NCBI RefSeq assembly: GCF_001654455.1
Contig: NZ_CP015772.1
Span: forward strand, 1,922,001 to 1,986,000
Reading direction: 5' to 3'
DNA length: 64,000 nucleotides
From: Niabella ginsenosidivorans
Lineage (GTDB): Bacteria > Bacteroidota > Bacteroidia > Chitinophagales > Chitinophagaceae
Part shown: in pieces, positions 25,929 through 35,572 of the stretch
How the letters are laid out: every line of letters starts with the position of its first letter
How positions within the stretch are numbered: position 1 is the stretch's first letter
The notes under the pieces: generated by a model
The model's input: the letters and a program-made list of their open reading frames with translations, nothing else
What the model was told of the DNA's origin: nothing
Database searches by the model: none
Position numbers and translations under genes: made by a program

Positions 25929-27125
25929 ATGAAGCGTCTGTTTTTATTGCCCTTTTATTTATTGCCCGTTCTGCTGATCACGGGCCTGCCGGTAACAGGT
26001 ATGGCCCAGTCTGCTGATAAGATCGGGAATGAATTCACTGCTGCGATCAGCCAGTTTCAATTGCTTTCAAAGAACCTCCCGCCGGATAAACTGGCGCAGT
26101 ATTCTGACCACGGACAGGTAAAAGCCTGCGGCCCCGGCAGCTGGGTGGCCGGTTTTTATCCGGGATCCCTGTTTTATTTGTATTCAGAAACAAAAAACTC
26201 CTGGACATTGGAAGAAGGGTTGCGGCGCGTAAAGCTGATGGAGCCGGAACAGTATAACACCGGAACCCACGACCTGGGCTTTATGATGTATTGCAGCTAT
26301 GGCAACCTGTATAAAATAAAACCGGGTGAAGCCGTAAAGCAGGTGTTGGTTAACTCCGCCACGTCTCTTTCAAAACGGTTCAATCCGGCAGTGGGCTGCA
26401 TCCGCTCCTGGGGCAAAATAAGTGACACGACTGAATTCCGGGTGATCATTGACAATATGATGAACCTGGAACTGTTGTTCTGGGCAGCCAAGGCAACCGG
26501 CAACCGGCAGTTCTATGATATTGCGGTAAAGCATGCCAACACCACCATGCAGCAGCATTTCCGGCCGGATTACAGTTCTTACCACGTGGTAGTGTATAAC
26601 CCCAAAACAGGAGCTGTTATTAAAAAGCAAACGGCACAGGGGGCATCAGATGCATCTGCGTGGGCCAGGGGGCAGGCCTGGGGGCTTTATGGGTTTACGA
26701 TGTGCTACCGCGAAACAAAGGACCGGAAATACCTGCGCCAGGCGCAGCATATTGCCTCTTTTATTTTAAATAATCCCAACCTGCCCAAAGACAAGATCCC
26801 TTACTGGGATTTTAACGCTCCCGGCATTCCCAATACCGATCGTGACGCTTCGGCAGGGGCTATCATGGCTTCAGCGCTGATAGAGCTTTCTTCATATGTG
26901 GATAAAAAGCTATCAGCAACCTACTTGAACGCGGCAAAGGAAATGCTGAACAGCCTGTCCGGGCCGGCGTATAAGGCAGCGCCGGGGCAGAACGGCGGCT
27001 TTCTGCTGATGCACAGTGTGGGCAGCCATCCTGCGAATGCTGAAGTTGATGTGGCGCTTTCTTATGCCGATTATTATTACATTGAAGCACTGAAGCGGTT
27101 AAAAGATGCCGGCGGACGGCTTTAG
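25929..27125 (+). CDS. Glycoside hydrolase family 88 (unsaturated uronyl hydrolase), copy 1
   Basis: I chose the ATG at 25929, which starts a signal peptide (KRLFLLPFYLLPVLLITG ending GMAQ). The 398-residue protein has the alpha/alpha-barrel GH88 marks. The two catalytic aspartates are in THDLGFMMYCSYGN (D115) and IIDNMMNLELLFWA (D175). SAWARGQAWGLYGF and IPYWDFNAPGIPN follow. GH88 removes the 4,5-unsaturated uronate left on oligosaccharides by polysaccharide lyases. It is followed after 53 bases by a DUF2264 gene; the same pair recurs at 44947-47600. Confidence 0.93.
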   Translation: MKRLFLLPFYLLPVLLITGLPVTGMAQSADKIGNEFTAAISQFQLLSKNLPPDKLAQYSDHGQVKACGPGSWVAGFYPGSLFYLYSETKNSWTLEEGLRRVKLMEPEQYNTGTHDLGFMMYCSYGNLYKIKPGEAVKQVLVNSATSLSKRFNPAVGCIRSWGKISDTTEFRVIIDNMMNLELLFWAAKATGNRQFYDIAVKHANTTMQQHFRPDYSSYHVVVYNPKTGAVIKKQTAQGASDASAWARGQAWGLYGFTMCYRETKDRKYLRQAQHIASFILNNPNLPKDKIPYWDFNAPGIPNTDRDASAGAIMASALIELSSYVDKKLSATYLNAAKEMLNSLSGPAYKAAPGQNGGFLLMHSVGSHPANAEVDVALSYADYYYIEALKRLKDAGGRL

Positions 27126-27178
27126 GATTGAGACTCCGTCAACAAACAGAAACAGTATTGTTCAACTTAAAAGGTTCT

Positions 27179-28429
27179 ATGAAAAAAAGAAGGCTGTCAA
27201 CATATGGTGTTAAACAAATGCTTTTTTGCAGTTTGCTTTTTTATAGTGTATGCTCCGTAAAAGCCCAAAATCGTATTCAGGAGGAAGGTCAAAAAGAACG
27301 GGCTTATCTGGTGGCGGCCCTTTGTAAGATCGCAGACCCTGTATTAACCAATCTGGCTCAAAATACATTGCATAAAAATATGCCTGTTGAAAGCAACGGT
27401 AAGGACAGGGCGCAGTTCAGCCACCTGGAAGCATTTGGCCGATTGCTTGCGGGGATGGCGCCCTGGCTGGAATTAGGCCCTGATGCCACGGCTGAAGGAA
27501 AGCTGCGGGCAAAATATATTTTACTGGCAGGAAAGGCGCTGGCCAATGCGGTTAACCCTGCCGCCGCGGATTTTTTAAATTTTCATAAGGGCGCACAGGC
27601 CCTGGTAGATGCGGCATTTATGGCACAGGGGCTGATCAGGGCTCCGAAACAATTATGGGAGCCCTTACCGGCGCAAACAAAAAAGCAGGTCATTGATGCA
27701 TTAAAGTCAAGCCGGGTTATAAAGCCCGGGCAAAATAACTGGCTGTTGTTTAGTGCCATGGTGGAAGCTGCCATCCTGAAATTTGGCGGCGATCAAAAAA
27801 AGGAGCCCGTTACCGTGGCTATTCAGAAACACCTGGAATGGTATAAAGGGGATGGCACATACGGAGACGGTCCTCATTACCACTGGGATTATTATAACAG
27901 CTTTGTGATTCACCCGATGTTCCTGGAAGTGCTGGAAACAATGAAAGAGAAAACGCCTTCTTCTTATATTGATTCTGTGTATCAGCTTGAGTTGAAGCGT
28001 GCCCGGCGTTATGCGGCAGTGCAGGAACGGATGATTTCACCGGAAGGGACCTACCCGGTTACCGGAAGGTCGCTGGCGTATCGCTTCGGGGCATTCCAGG
28101 CGCTTTCCCTGATGGCATTAAAAAAAGAGCTGGATGCGTCTGTAGCGCCACAGCAGGTACGCGCGGCTTTATATACGGTTGTAAAACGGCAAATGGAAGC
28201 GCCCGGTACTTTTGACCCCAATGGCTGGCTGCAGACCGGCATCATGGGAAAGCAATCCATACTGGGCGAAGGATATATTTCTACCGGCAGTTTATACCTG
28301 TGTGCTGAAGGGCTGGTATTCCTGGGTTTGCCGCCTTCAGACCCTTTATGGAACGGAAAAGATGAAGACTGGACCGCAAAAAAAATCTGGAAGGGGATGG
28401 AAGCTCCTATTGATCATGCAGAAGATTAG
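27179..28429 (+). CDS. DUF2264 domain protein, copy 1 (putative glycosidase)
   Basis: I chose the ATG at 27179 (MKKRRLSTYGVKQMLFC), giving 416 residues with a signal peptide ending VKAQ. The DUF2264 core is clear: FSHLEAFGRLLAGMAPWLEL, NFHKGAQALVDAAFMAQ, NWLLFSAMVEAA, DGPHYHWDYYNSFVIHPM, EGTYPVTGRSLAYR and STGSLYLCAEG. It is probably an alpha-barrel enzyme. I recall that some members have been put into a glycoside hydrolase family active on glucuronides (GH154), but I am not sure of the correspondence. Pairing with GH88 suggests a step on uronic-acid oligosaccharides. Confidence 0.88.
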   Translation: MKKRRLSTYGVKQMLFCSLLFYSVCSVKAQNRIQEEGQKERAYLVAALCKIADPVLTNLAQNTLHKNMPVESNGKDRAQFSHLEAFGRLLAGMAPWLELGPDATAEGKLRAKYILLAGKALANAVNPAAADFLNFHKGAQALVDAAFMAQGLIRAPKQLWEPLPAQTKKQVIDALKSSRVIKPGQNNWLLFSAMVEAAILKFGGDQKKEPVTVAIQKHLEWYKGDGTYGDGPHYHWDYYNSFVIHPMFLEVLETMKEKTPSSYIDSVYQLELKRARRYAAVQERMISPEGTYPVTGRSLAYRFGAFQALSLMALKKELDASVAPQQVRAALYTVVKRQMEAPGTFDPNGWLQTGIMGKQSILGEGYISTGSLYLCAEGLVFLGLPPSDPLWNGKDEDWTAKKIWKGMEAPIDHAED

Positions 28430-28440
28430 TTGTATCTTTG
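28411..28440 (+). promoter_or_regulatory. Promoter of the fluoride operon
   Basis: TATCTTTG (28433-28440) matches the Bacteroidota -7 box exactly. TTG at about 28410-28412 lies 20 bases upstream at the expected -33 spacing. The start site would fall near 28447, just before the riboswitch. The promoter overlaps the 3' end of the DUF2264 gene. Confidence 0.6.
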
Positions 28441-28450
28441 CTTTATAAAC

Positions 28451-28512
28451 AGGAAATGGTGTCTTCCTGAACCAACCGTTCACGCCTTTTGCGGGATCTG
28501 ATGGCGCCTACA
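28451..28512 (+). ncRNA. Fluoride riboswitch (crcB motif)
   Basis: AGGAA (28451-28455) pairs with TTCCT (28464-28468) around the 8-base loop ATGGTGTC. Within that loop GGTGTC (28458-28463) can pair along all six bases with GGCGCC (28503-28508), giving the pseudoknot (two G-U pairs). Between them a second stem (TTC-A-CGC with GCGGGA) leads into the conserved CTGATGGCGCCTAC. This matches the known crcB motif architecture (AUGnnGnnC loop, then cUGAUGnCnnCUAC). It lies 48 bases before a CLC-F antiporter gene followed by crcB, exactly the expected regulon. Confidence 0.92.
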
Positions 28513-28559
28513 AATTTTAAACGCGGTCCTGGTGATTGCTCAAAATGAATTTGTAGAAA

Positions 28560-29942
28560 ATGACAAGACACAAGAAAAAGCGCCTCCTTAAGACTTCCTT
28601 TGAACACGTATTTATTCTTTCGTATTTATTGAAATGGACAGTACTGGCCGTACCGATGTCCATAGCGGTCGGTTCCCTGATCGCCTTCTTTTTATGGCTG
28701 CTGGATAAAGCCATTCATTTCCGGTTCGGGCATCCCTGGCTGTTATTCTTACTGCCCGCTGCCGGGGTGCTGATCTATGGGCTTTACACGTACCTGGGCA
28801 AGAACTCCGACAAAGGCAATAATTTAATTATGGATGAGATCCATGAGCCCGGTGGAGGTGTTCCTTTCCGTATGGCGCCGCTGGTGCTGATCACTACCGT
28901 AATTACGCACCTTTTTGGCGGTTCGGCCGGACGTGAAGGTACGGCTGTGCAAATAGGGGGAAGCATTGCCCAGTTCTTTGCAAAAAAATTAAAGCTCTCG
29001 CAGGAAGATGTAAAGACCTTCCTGATGACGGGTATTGCAGCAGGCTTTGGTGCTGTATTTGGCACCCCCATTACCGGGGCCATATTTGCCCTGGAAGTGC
29101 TGGCGCTTGGGCGCATCAAGCACGATGCCCTGTTACCCTGTTTTATAGCAAGTGTGGTGGCAGATATTACCTGCGCTGCCTGGGGCATACACCATACGCA
29201 TTATGCTATCCGCTTTGCTGAAGAAGGAAAAGTATTCTTTGGCATCTTTCATCTTGATATTGTTTTGTTATTAAAAGTGATCCTGGGCGGCGTGCTGTTC
29301 GGGCTGGCAGGGTATATTTTTGCAGAGCTTTCACATACCATTAAAAATTACAGCAACCGGTTCATCAGGATCAAATGGCTGATCCCTTTTATTGGAGGCT
29401 GCATCGTTATTGCGCTGACCTGTATTATAGGCACACAGGATTATTTAAGTCTCGGCGTTTCCAATCCGGATCCGGATGCAGTGTCTATCCTTTCCTGTTT
29501 CAAAGCAGGTGGCGCTACGGATTTCAGCTGGTTCTGGAAGCTGTTGTTCACGGCTGTTACATTAGGAATGGGTTTTAAAGGCGGTGAGGTAACGCCCCTG
29601 TTCTTTGTAGGCGCCGCGCTGGGCAATACCATTGCTGCGCATACCGGCGCGCCGGCAGACCTGATGGCCGGCCTGGGCTTTATTGCCGTATTTGCCAGCG
29701 CTACCAATACGCCTATTGCCTGCACGTTTATGGGGATAGAATTGTTTGGTGCAGACAATGTATTGTATTATGCGGTAGCCTGTTTTACGGCTTATTATTT
29801 CAGCGGCCATGCAGGTATTTATCATGCGCAGCGGATTGCCGTATCTAAAGTGCATCATCTGAACCATCACAATAATGCCACCCTGCACGAGGTGAGGGAA
29901 AAACGAATTAAAAGCAGAAAGAAATGGCGCATCACAAAGTAA
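28560..29942 (+). CDS. CLC-family anion transporter, fluoride/proton antiporter type
   Basis: The 460-residue protein has about ten hydrophobic segments of the CLC fold. The gating glutamate is E126 in [15 protein letters not shown]. The canonical selectivity motif GSGIP is not present; that position reads PGGGVPF. The form GREGT rather than GREGP and the changed selectivity motif are, as I recall, features of the fluoride-specific CLC-F clade. It should expel fluoride in exchange for protons at the inner membrane. The riboswitch upstream and crcB downstream agree. Its stop overlaps the DUF190 start by 19 bases. Confidence 0.9.
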   Translation: MTRHKKKRLLKTSFEHVFILSYLLKWTVLAVPMSIAVGSLIAFFLWLLDKAIHFRFGHPWLLFLLPAAGVLIYGLYTYLGKNSDKGNNLIMDEIHEPGGGVPFRMAPLVLITTVITHLFGGSAGREGTAVQIGGSIAQFFAKKLKLSQEDVKTFLMTGIAAGFGAVFGTPITGAIFALEVLALGRIKHDALLPCFIASVVADITCAAWGIHHTHYAIRFAEEGKVFFGIFHLDIVLLLKVILGGVLFGLAGYIFAELSHTIKNYSNRFIRIKWLIPFIGGCIVIALTCIIGTQDYLSLGVSNPDPDAVSILSCFKAGGATDFSWFWKLLFTAVTLGMGFKGGEVTPLFFVGAALGNTIAAHTGAPADLMAGLGFIAVFASATNTPIACTFMGIELFGADNVLYYAVACFTAYYFSGHAGIYHAQRIAVSKVHHLNHHNNATLHEVREKRIKSRKKWRITK

Positions 29943-30295
29943 AGAACCATGTATTAGGCAACCTGCGTATTTATATAGAACCCGCGCATAAGGTAAGGCA
30001 CGGTGAGCGTTCCTTATTCAGGAAGATTTTTCCGAGATCCGCCTACCTGCACATCCTTGAAGAAGCCAGGAAGGACGGCATCATCAATGCAACAGTGCAC
30101 AATACGCAAACCAGCTATACTGCTGATGGAAAAATCGTTACTTTTAATGCAGAAGGAAATAATTCACAACTGGCAATGGTGGTGGAACTGATCGATAAGC
30201 GGGAGCGGCTGGAAACCTTTTTCCTGAAGCACAGAGAGTTGCTTTTGGGTAAAGTAGTTATTTATAAAGAGGTGGAATTCTGGGACATTGAATAA
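29924..30295 (+). CDS. DUF190 domain protein
   Basis: The 123-residue cytoplasmic protein has a ferredoxin-like, PII-like fold in its family (seen here as [35 protein letters not shown] and [15 protein letters not shown]). DUF190 genes often lie beside crcB and are thought to regulate or assist fluoride export, but the mechanism is not known to me. The start overlaps the CLC gene, and crcB starts 6 bases after its stop. Confidence 0.88.
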   Translation: MAHHKVKNHVLGNLRIYIEPAHKVRHGERSLFRKIFPRSAYLHILEEARKDGIINATVHNTQTSYTADGKIVTFNAEGNNSQLAMVVELIDKRERLETFFLKHRELLLGKVVIYKEVEFWDIE

Positions 30296-30301
30296 TTAAA
30301 T

Positions 30302-30670
30302 ATGAAACCGATACTTATAATAGGACTGGGTGGCGGTTTGGGTAGCATGCTTCGTTACCTGGTACAGGTGGGTGTAAGTAAGCTGATCACTGTTACTTTC
30401 CCCGCAGGTACTTTCCTGATCAATATTACCGGTTGTTTTGTGATCGGCTTGTTATATGGCCTTTCCAATAAGTATACGGCGCTAACGCTGGAATGGAGGC
30501 TGTTCCTGATCACGGGGCTTTGTGGCGGTTATACCACCTTTTCCAGCTTTTCCTATGAAAGCATCAGCTTGTTCCGGCAGGGCAGCTATCTCTATTTTGT
30601 TTTATATATAGGGTTAAGTGTGAATATCGGATTGCTCTTAACATTCTTAGGTTTAAGCGTTACCAGGTAA
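30302..30670 (+). CDS. crcB: Fluoride channel CrcB/Fluc
   Basis: The 122-residue, four-helix membrane protein has the Fluc marks: GGGLGSMLRYLV, FPAGTFLINITGCFVIG (the conserved asparagine in NITG) and GLCGGYTTFSSFSYE. Fluc proteins form dual-topology dimers that let fluoride leave the cytoplasm. Having both CLC-F and CrcB in one operon gives two independent export routes. The gap to the following Usp gene is 13 bases. Confidence 0.96.
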   Translation: MKPILIIGLGGGLGSMLRYLVQVGVSKLITVTFPAGTFLINITGCFVIGLLYGLSNKYTALTLEWRLFLITGLCGGYTTFSSFSYESISLFRQGSYLYFVLYIGLSVNIGLLLTFLGLSVTR

Positions 30671-30683
30671 GTAAACAAAGATC

Positions 30684-31124
30684 ATGGAATATAAAAAAAT
30701 ACTGATAGCCATCGACAGCAGTTCCTATTCTATGAAGGCAGCAAAAGCCGGCTTTGCATTAGCCCACCAGCTAAATGCAGCTGTAGGGATCATCTACGTG
30801 GTGAACAGGGCAAAAGAAATTGTGAATGCGGATCTGGGCATTACAACAGGAGAGAGCGAAACCCTTTTGCTGAACGAGGCAGAAAATACAATCGGCCAGT
30901 ACCTGCGGTTATACGATGGCATCGGGCAGGTAGAAAAGTTTACACCGGAAGGGCTGCCGGAAGATGAGATCATCAACATTGCGGAACAATGGGGTGCGGA
31001 CATGATCGTTATGGGAACACATGGGCGTTCAGGGATCGGGCGCATTTTAACCGGGTCGCTGGCAGAATACATTATCCGCCATGCCACCATTCCCGTACTG
31101 GTAGCCCCTCCGAGAATGGAGTAA
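30684..31124 (+). CDS. Universal stress protein, single domain
   Basis: The 146-residue Usp domain starts YKKILIAIDSSSYSMKAAKA. It carries the ATP-binding loop GTHGRSGIGRILTGSLAEYI, so it is likely of the nucleotide-binding type (G-2x-G-9x-G-S/T). Last gene of the fluoride-riboswitch operon. It may serve the general response to fluoride stress; a direct role is not established. Confidence 0.93.
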   Translation: MEYKKILIAIDSSSYSMKAAKAGFALAHQLNAAVGIIYVVNRAKEIVNADLGITTGESETLLLNEAENTIGQYLRLYDGIGQVEKFTPEGLPEDEIINIAEQWGADMIVMGTHGRSGIGRILTGSLAEYIIRHATIPVLVAPPRME

Positions 31125-31173
31125 TTGGATCCTGCAATGCAGAGGCGCTGGTGAGGCTAATTTCATACTTGTT

Positions 31174-31199
31174 TATAAAGGAAATGTTCCTGCTTTATA
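31174..31199. terminator. Weak bidirectional hairpin between the fluoride operon and the HTCS gene
   Basis: TATAAAGGAA and TTCC-TG-CTTTATA form an imperfect hairpin between two convergent genes. The stem is AT-rich and the T-run poor, so it is only a candidate terminator. Confidence 0.35.
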
Positions 31200-31220
31200 C
31201 TAACCTGCGGTATTCTATAG

Positions 31221-34200
31221 CTATATAATTTCGTTCGTGTTCAACATTTGTTTATGTTGTTCCAGAATATGCTGGTTGAAATCGCTGGGCGCAACACCAA
31301 AATATTTTTTAAATTCTTTACTAAAGTATTTGCGGTCTTCATATCCAACAGCATAAGATATTTCATTAATGGTCAGGCCCTTTTGCAACAACAGTGCTGC
31401 GGCTTTTTTAAAGCGGCGGGTTTTTATAAATTCGTTTACAGACAGGTTTGTGAGCGCCCGGATCTTTTTATAAAGCACAGGCGGGCTCATTGCTACTTTA
31501 CGTGACAATTGTTCTACTACAAAACCCGGGTCTTCCAGGTGCTCATCAATGATTGTAGTAACTGCTGCCAGAAAATCGCTGTCCATTTTGTGTTGCGGGT
31601 CTTCTGTGCTTACGGATTGCGTGCTTGCAGCAAAAAATCTCAGCTCCCGCATATTTTTTTCCTGTAATCTTTTATGGGCCTGCAGAAGGTTATTTACATG
31701 CAGCTCCAGGATCTTTGTGCTGAAGGGTTTGGTCAGATAAATATCGGCTCCGTTTTCCAACCCTTTTACCTGATCATGCTGCGTGCTTTTTGCGGTCAAT
31801 AACAGTACGGGAATATGACAGGTGCGCTGGTCGGTCTTTAACCGGTTGCACAACATAATGCCATCCATACCCGGCATCATAATATCGCTGATGATCAGAT
31901 CCGGAAGGTGCTCTTTTGCATTTTCCCAGGCATCCGCACCATCTGCAGATTCATGCACAAGATAGTAAGGTTCTAACTGCTGTTTAATAAGCGCCCGTAA
32001 TTCAGGATTGTCTTCCGCAATTAATATTGTTTGCCGTTTGATGCGAATACCGGCCGGTGCAACCGGCGCTGGCTTTTCCCGGATAGGAATACTTTGCCGG
32101 GTAGCAGGCGGGAATGGCTTCCTGCCTGGCAGTATGGTAACATGCGCATTTCCTTCGAAGTGCTTTTTACCCGGCAGGAGTCGTACAAAGAAAGAAGTGC
32201 GCCCCTCAGTTGTGGCAGTTGCGGGGGTACTTTCCACCCGGATACTTCCATGGTGTAATTCGGTAATTTTTCTGGACAATGCCAGCCCGAGACCATAGCC
32301 CGTATTTTGCATCCCATGATCGGCTACCTGATAATAATTGGTAAATAGTTTACCCAGGTATTTGGCCGCAATTCCCCTGCCGGAGTCGGAGACGATTATT
32401 TCGGTAAAGCCGGGCTGTGTGTTCACCGTTACGCTGATATGGCCACCTTCGGGGGTAAACTTAAACGCATTGGCCAGTAAATTAAAGAAGACCTTTTCCA
32501 GTTGCTCCTCGTCAAAGTATAAAAAGACCTGGTTTGAGTTGTGTGTAAAAGCGATCCGTATATTTTTTGCCAGGGATAATTCACGGAAGCTGGTATAAAT
32601 GTCCTGTAGAAAGGAAATGAGGTCCTGTTTGCTGACGCGCAGATCCAGATGATTGGATTCTGCCTTGCGGAAGTCCATCAACTCGCTTACCAGCTTAAGC
32701 AGCCGGTTAGAATTATTCTTTATCTGCATGAGCTGCTGGGACGTAAAAGGATCCTTGTGGTTGATATCGATTAATTTTTCAACGGGGGCCATGATCAGTG
32801 AGAGATGTGTGCGCAGCTCATGGGAAACGTTGGTAAAGAAATTGAGCTTTACCTGATGCAGTTCTTCTTCTTTTTTAAACAATGCGCGTAGAAAAAAGAA
32901 GCGTATAACCAAAAAAAGAACACCTGCAAGAAGAAATGTATAAATAGCATAAGCCCACCAGGTTCGCCACACCGGGGGGAGTACTTTTATTTTTACCATG
33001 ATTGGTTCCGTCCATATACCGTCATTATTGGCGCCCTTAACAAAAAACTGATAATCGCCTGGAGGCAGATTGGTATACGTAGCCGCGGGGTTATGTACCT
33101 GCTTCCAGTCCCTGTCAAAACCCGACAACTTATAGGCATACCGGTTTTTATCGCTTTTGATAAAATTAAGCAGTGCAAAATTTATGGTAAATAGATTCTG
33201 ATTCGGCCGGAACGTGAGCTGATCAGAATGGCTGATGTTCTTTTTTAAAAGCCCGTCCGGTGCATTTATCTGAACCTGCCTGTTGCCCAGCCACAGGTTG
33301 GTAAATACCAGGGGGGCTTTGTAAGGATTCACTTCTATATCAGCCGGCAGAAAATAAGTGATCCCATGGTATCCGCCAAAATAAAAAAAACCGTTATGAT
33401 CTTTAAGATGTGAATTATAATTGAATTCCCCTCCAGCAAGCCCGTCAGATACAGAGTATGAAAGCGTGGTTTTGCTGACGGGGTTATACCGGAAAAGCCC
33501 TTCGTCAGAACTCAGCCATAGCCAGCCGTTAGGATCTTCCAGGATGCCCAGGATGTTTGCCGATGGCGCACCGGGATGATTGTACCGCGTCAATTGACTG
33601 GAAACAGGGTTCCACGATGCTATACCTCCTGTTCGCAGGCCGATCCATATCATCCCTTTACGATCTTCAAAAATGGTATTAACAGATAAGGTTGTACTGA
33701 TGGTTTTAAGGACGTAGTGCTTTATTACATGTAAACCTGAGGAGGTACCAATCCAGACCTGGCCTTTCCTGTCAGTGTATAATGTACTGGCAATAAAGCC
33801 GCTTAACTTGTTATTGATCTGTTTTAACGGAAGCTCATTCAGTTGGAGGCCTTTTCTTTGAAATACCCGTAACCCCCTGCTGGTACCTACCCAAAAAAGG
33901 CCCTCTCCTCCCTCAGTAAGAGTCAGTATTTCCAGGTTGGCATTTTCAGCATCACCCGGCAGGTATAGATAATGAAGGAACTTTCCGGTAGCTTTGTTCA
34001 GAACATTCAGTCCGCCACCGTGTGTGCCACACCATATATTACCGTCTTTATCAATATAGGCCACCTTTACCAGGTTGGATGCAATGCTGAACGGATCAGA
34101 GATCTCGTTCTTAAAAACCTGGTATTTTTGGTTCTTCCGGTTATAAAAGATCAGCCCCGCACCTTCAGTGCCCATCCACAGGTTATTATTATTGTCTTCC

Positions 34201-35321
34201 AGAATGGTGCTCACTACATTGTTAGCAAGGGTATTGCTGCTTCCATTATTGCGGATTACTTTAAAGCCGGTGGAAAAAGCATCTACACGGTTAACGCCAC
34301 CAAAATAAGTGCCTACCCACATAGAACCGTTTGAATCCTTATATAAACTGTAGATTGAGTTTTGACTAAGGCTTTTCACATTGTCGCCTTCATTCTGATA
34401 GGAAGTAAGTACACCATTATTAATATCCATAACACTAAGGCCTTCCTGGGTACCGATCCACAGCTCATTGTTATTGCGCGCCACCAGGCTGCGGATATTA
34501 TTATGGATAGGGCCCCGGTTACCGTTACCGGCCATAAATCGCCGGAAGGTTTTGTTCGCCGGACGGTAAAGATTAAGACCGGAGTTCTGGGTACCGATCC
34601 ATAAATGATTCTGCGGATCTTCATAGATGACGGAAATATTATTGCTGCTCAGGCTTTCCGGTCTGGATGGATCATAAAAGAAATTTTCAGAGAAATACTG
34701 TTGCCTTTCCTTCCACATCCGTATCAGCCCGTTGCTGGTACCAATCCACAGGTTCCCCTGGTGATCTTCGAAAATAGTCCTTACCACTCCAGTGGTCACC
34801 GGGGCACCACGCGGAGTTGTAAACTGAAGCCGTTGACGTTTGGTTCCATTGGTTAAGAAGGCAAATATTCCTTTACTGGAGCCTATCCATAACGTGCCCT
34901 GGTGGTCTTCGTAAAGGCAATTGATGGCAGCAGTTCCTATTGCAGGCAACCGGATCCGCTCAAAATTGTCCTTTTGCTCATCGTATCTGTTAAGGCCGGT
35001 GTTCGTACCAATCCATATGGCGCTCTTTGAATCGCGTAAAAGAGAAAGGATGCCTGCCGACCAGAGGCTCTGGCTGCTGTTACTATCGGGTGTATATACT
35101 TTTATTTTTGATCCGTCATACCTGTTGAGCCCAGCTGATGTTCCCAGCCAGATAAACCCCCTGCTGTCCTGTACGATGGACAGGACTGAATTGTTCGATA
35201 ACCCGTTTTCCACAGTGAGGTGATTAAACTCCGGAGGCTGTGCTGCTGCAGACACCGCCATAAATAATATAATATTACTTATAACAAACAACCTGGTAAC
35301 ATAAAAATCTCTAACAGTCAT
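31221..35321 (-). CDS. Hybrid two-component system protein (one-piece sensor/regulator of the PUL)
   Basis: I chose the ATG at 35319-35321 (MTVRDFYVTRLFVISNIIL, signal ending SAAAQ), giving 1366 residues. Domains in order are a periplasmic two-blade-set propeller of about 14 reg_prop repeats (residues 25-690, words such as GLIRMWKE and WIGTSNGL), Y_Y_Y, a membrane helix near 787-810, and HisKA near 830. HATPase, a receiver near 1098-1215 (AEDNPELR and ISDIMMPGMDG) and a C-terminal AraC HTH (residues about 1265-1360) follow. It should sense an oligosaccharide and activate the divergent susC gene. The H-box reads HELRTHLSL; the usual proline after RT is histidine. Confidence 0.95.
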   Translation of the reverse strand: MTVRDFYVTRLFVISNIILFMAVSAAAQPPEFNHLTVENGLSNNSVLSIVQDSRGFIWLGTSAGLNRYDGSKIKVYTPDSNSSQSLWSAGILSLLRDSKSAIWIGTNTGLNRYDEQKDNFERIRLPAIGTAAINCLYEDHQGTLWIGSSKGIFAFLTNGTKRQRLQFTTPRGAPVTTGVVRTIFEDHQGNLWIGTSNGLIRMWKERQQYFSENFFYDPSRPESLSSNNISVIYEDPQNHLWIGTQNSGLNLYRPANKTFRRFMAGNGNRGPIHNNIRSLVARNNNELWIGTQEGLSVMDINNGVLTSYQNEGDNVKSLSQNSIYSLYKDSNGSMWVGTYFGGVNRVDAFSTGFKVIRNNGSSNTLANNVVSTILEDNNNNLWMGTEGAGLIFYNRKNQKYQVFKNEISDPFSIASNLVKVAYIDKDGNIWCGTHGGGLNVLNKATGKFLHYLYLPGDAENANLEILTLTEGGEGLFWVGTSRGLRVFQRKGLQLNELPLKQINNKLSGFIASTLYTDRKGQVWIGTSSGLHVIKHYVLKTISTTLSVNTIFEDRKGMIWIGLRTGGIASWNPVSSQLTRYNHPGAPSANILGILEDPNGWLWLSSDEGLFRYNPVSKTTLSYSVSDGLAGGEFNYNSHLKDHNGFFYFGGYHGITYFLPADIEVNPYKAPLVFTNLWLGNRQVQINAPDGLLKKNISHSDQLTFRPNQNLFTINFALLNFIKSDKNRYAYKLSGFDRDWKQVHNPAATYTNLPPGDYQFFVKGANNDGIWTEPIMVKIKVLPPVWRTWWAYAIYTFLLAGVLFLVIRFFFLRALFKKEEELHQVKLNFFTNVSHELRTHLSLIMAPVEKLIDINHKDPFTSQQLMQIKNNSNRLLKLVSELMDFRKAESNHLDLRVSKQDLISFLQDIYTSFRELSLAKNIRIAFTHNSNQVFLYFDEEQLEKVFFNLLANAFKFTPEGGHISVTVNTQPGFTEIIVSDSGRGIAAKYLGKLFTNYYQVADHGMQNTGYGLGLALSRKITELHHGSIRVESTPATATTEGRTSFFVRLLPGKKHFEGNAHVTILPGRKPFPPATRQSIPIREKPAPVAPAGIRIKRQTILIAEDNPELRALIKQQLEPYYLVHESADGADAWENAKEHLPDLIISDIMMPGMDGIMLCNRLKTDQRTCHIPVLLLTAKSTQHDQVKGLENGADIYLTKPFSTKILELHVNNLLQAHKRLQEKNMRELRFFAASTQSVSTEDPQHKMDSDFLAAVTTIIDEHLEDPGFVVEQLSRKVAMSPPVLYKKIRALTNLSVNEFIKTRRFKKAAALLLQKGLTINEISYAVGYEDRKYFSKEFKKYFGVAPSDFNQHILEQHKQMLNTNEII

Positions 35322-35572
35322 TTTGAGATTACGCCATTTTTGAAAATAAAAAAGCAATGTAGACTGTAATGTTAAAAAAAACAAAAAAAAGTCTATTGGC
35401 AATCAAATAGTTACATAAACCTTTAAAAAAACCACCCTAATTGTTTGCAGAATTCACCCTCCCCGGGATGAAGATGATAGCATATTGCTTCCTGAAATTG
35501 TAAGGCTGCCCATTTTATAAAGCTTGCAACTCGTACCAAATTAATAATTGTACTTCAAAAAAAAAGACCGCT

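Noticed and set aside
29975-30191. 62-codon frame inside the DUF190 gene
   Set aside because: It is a different frame of a well-supported gene.
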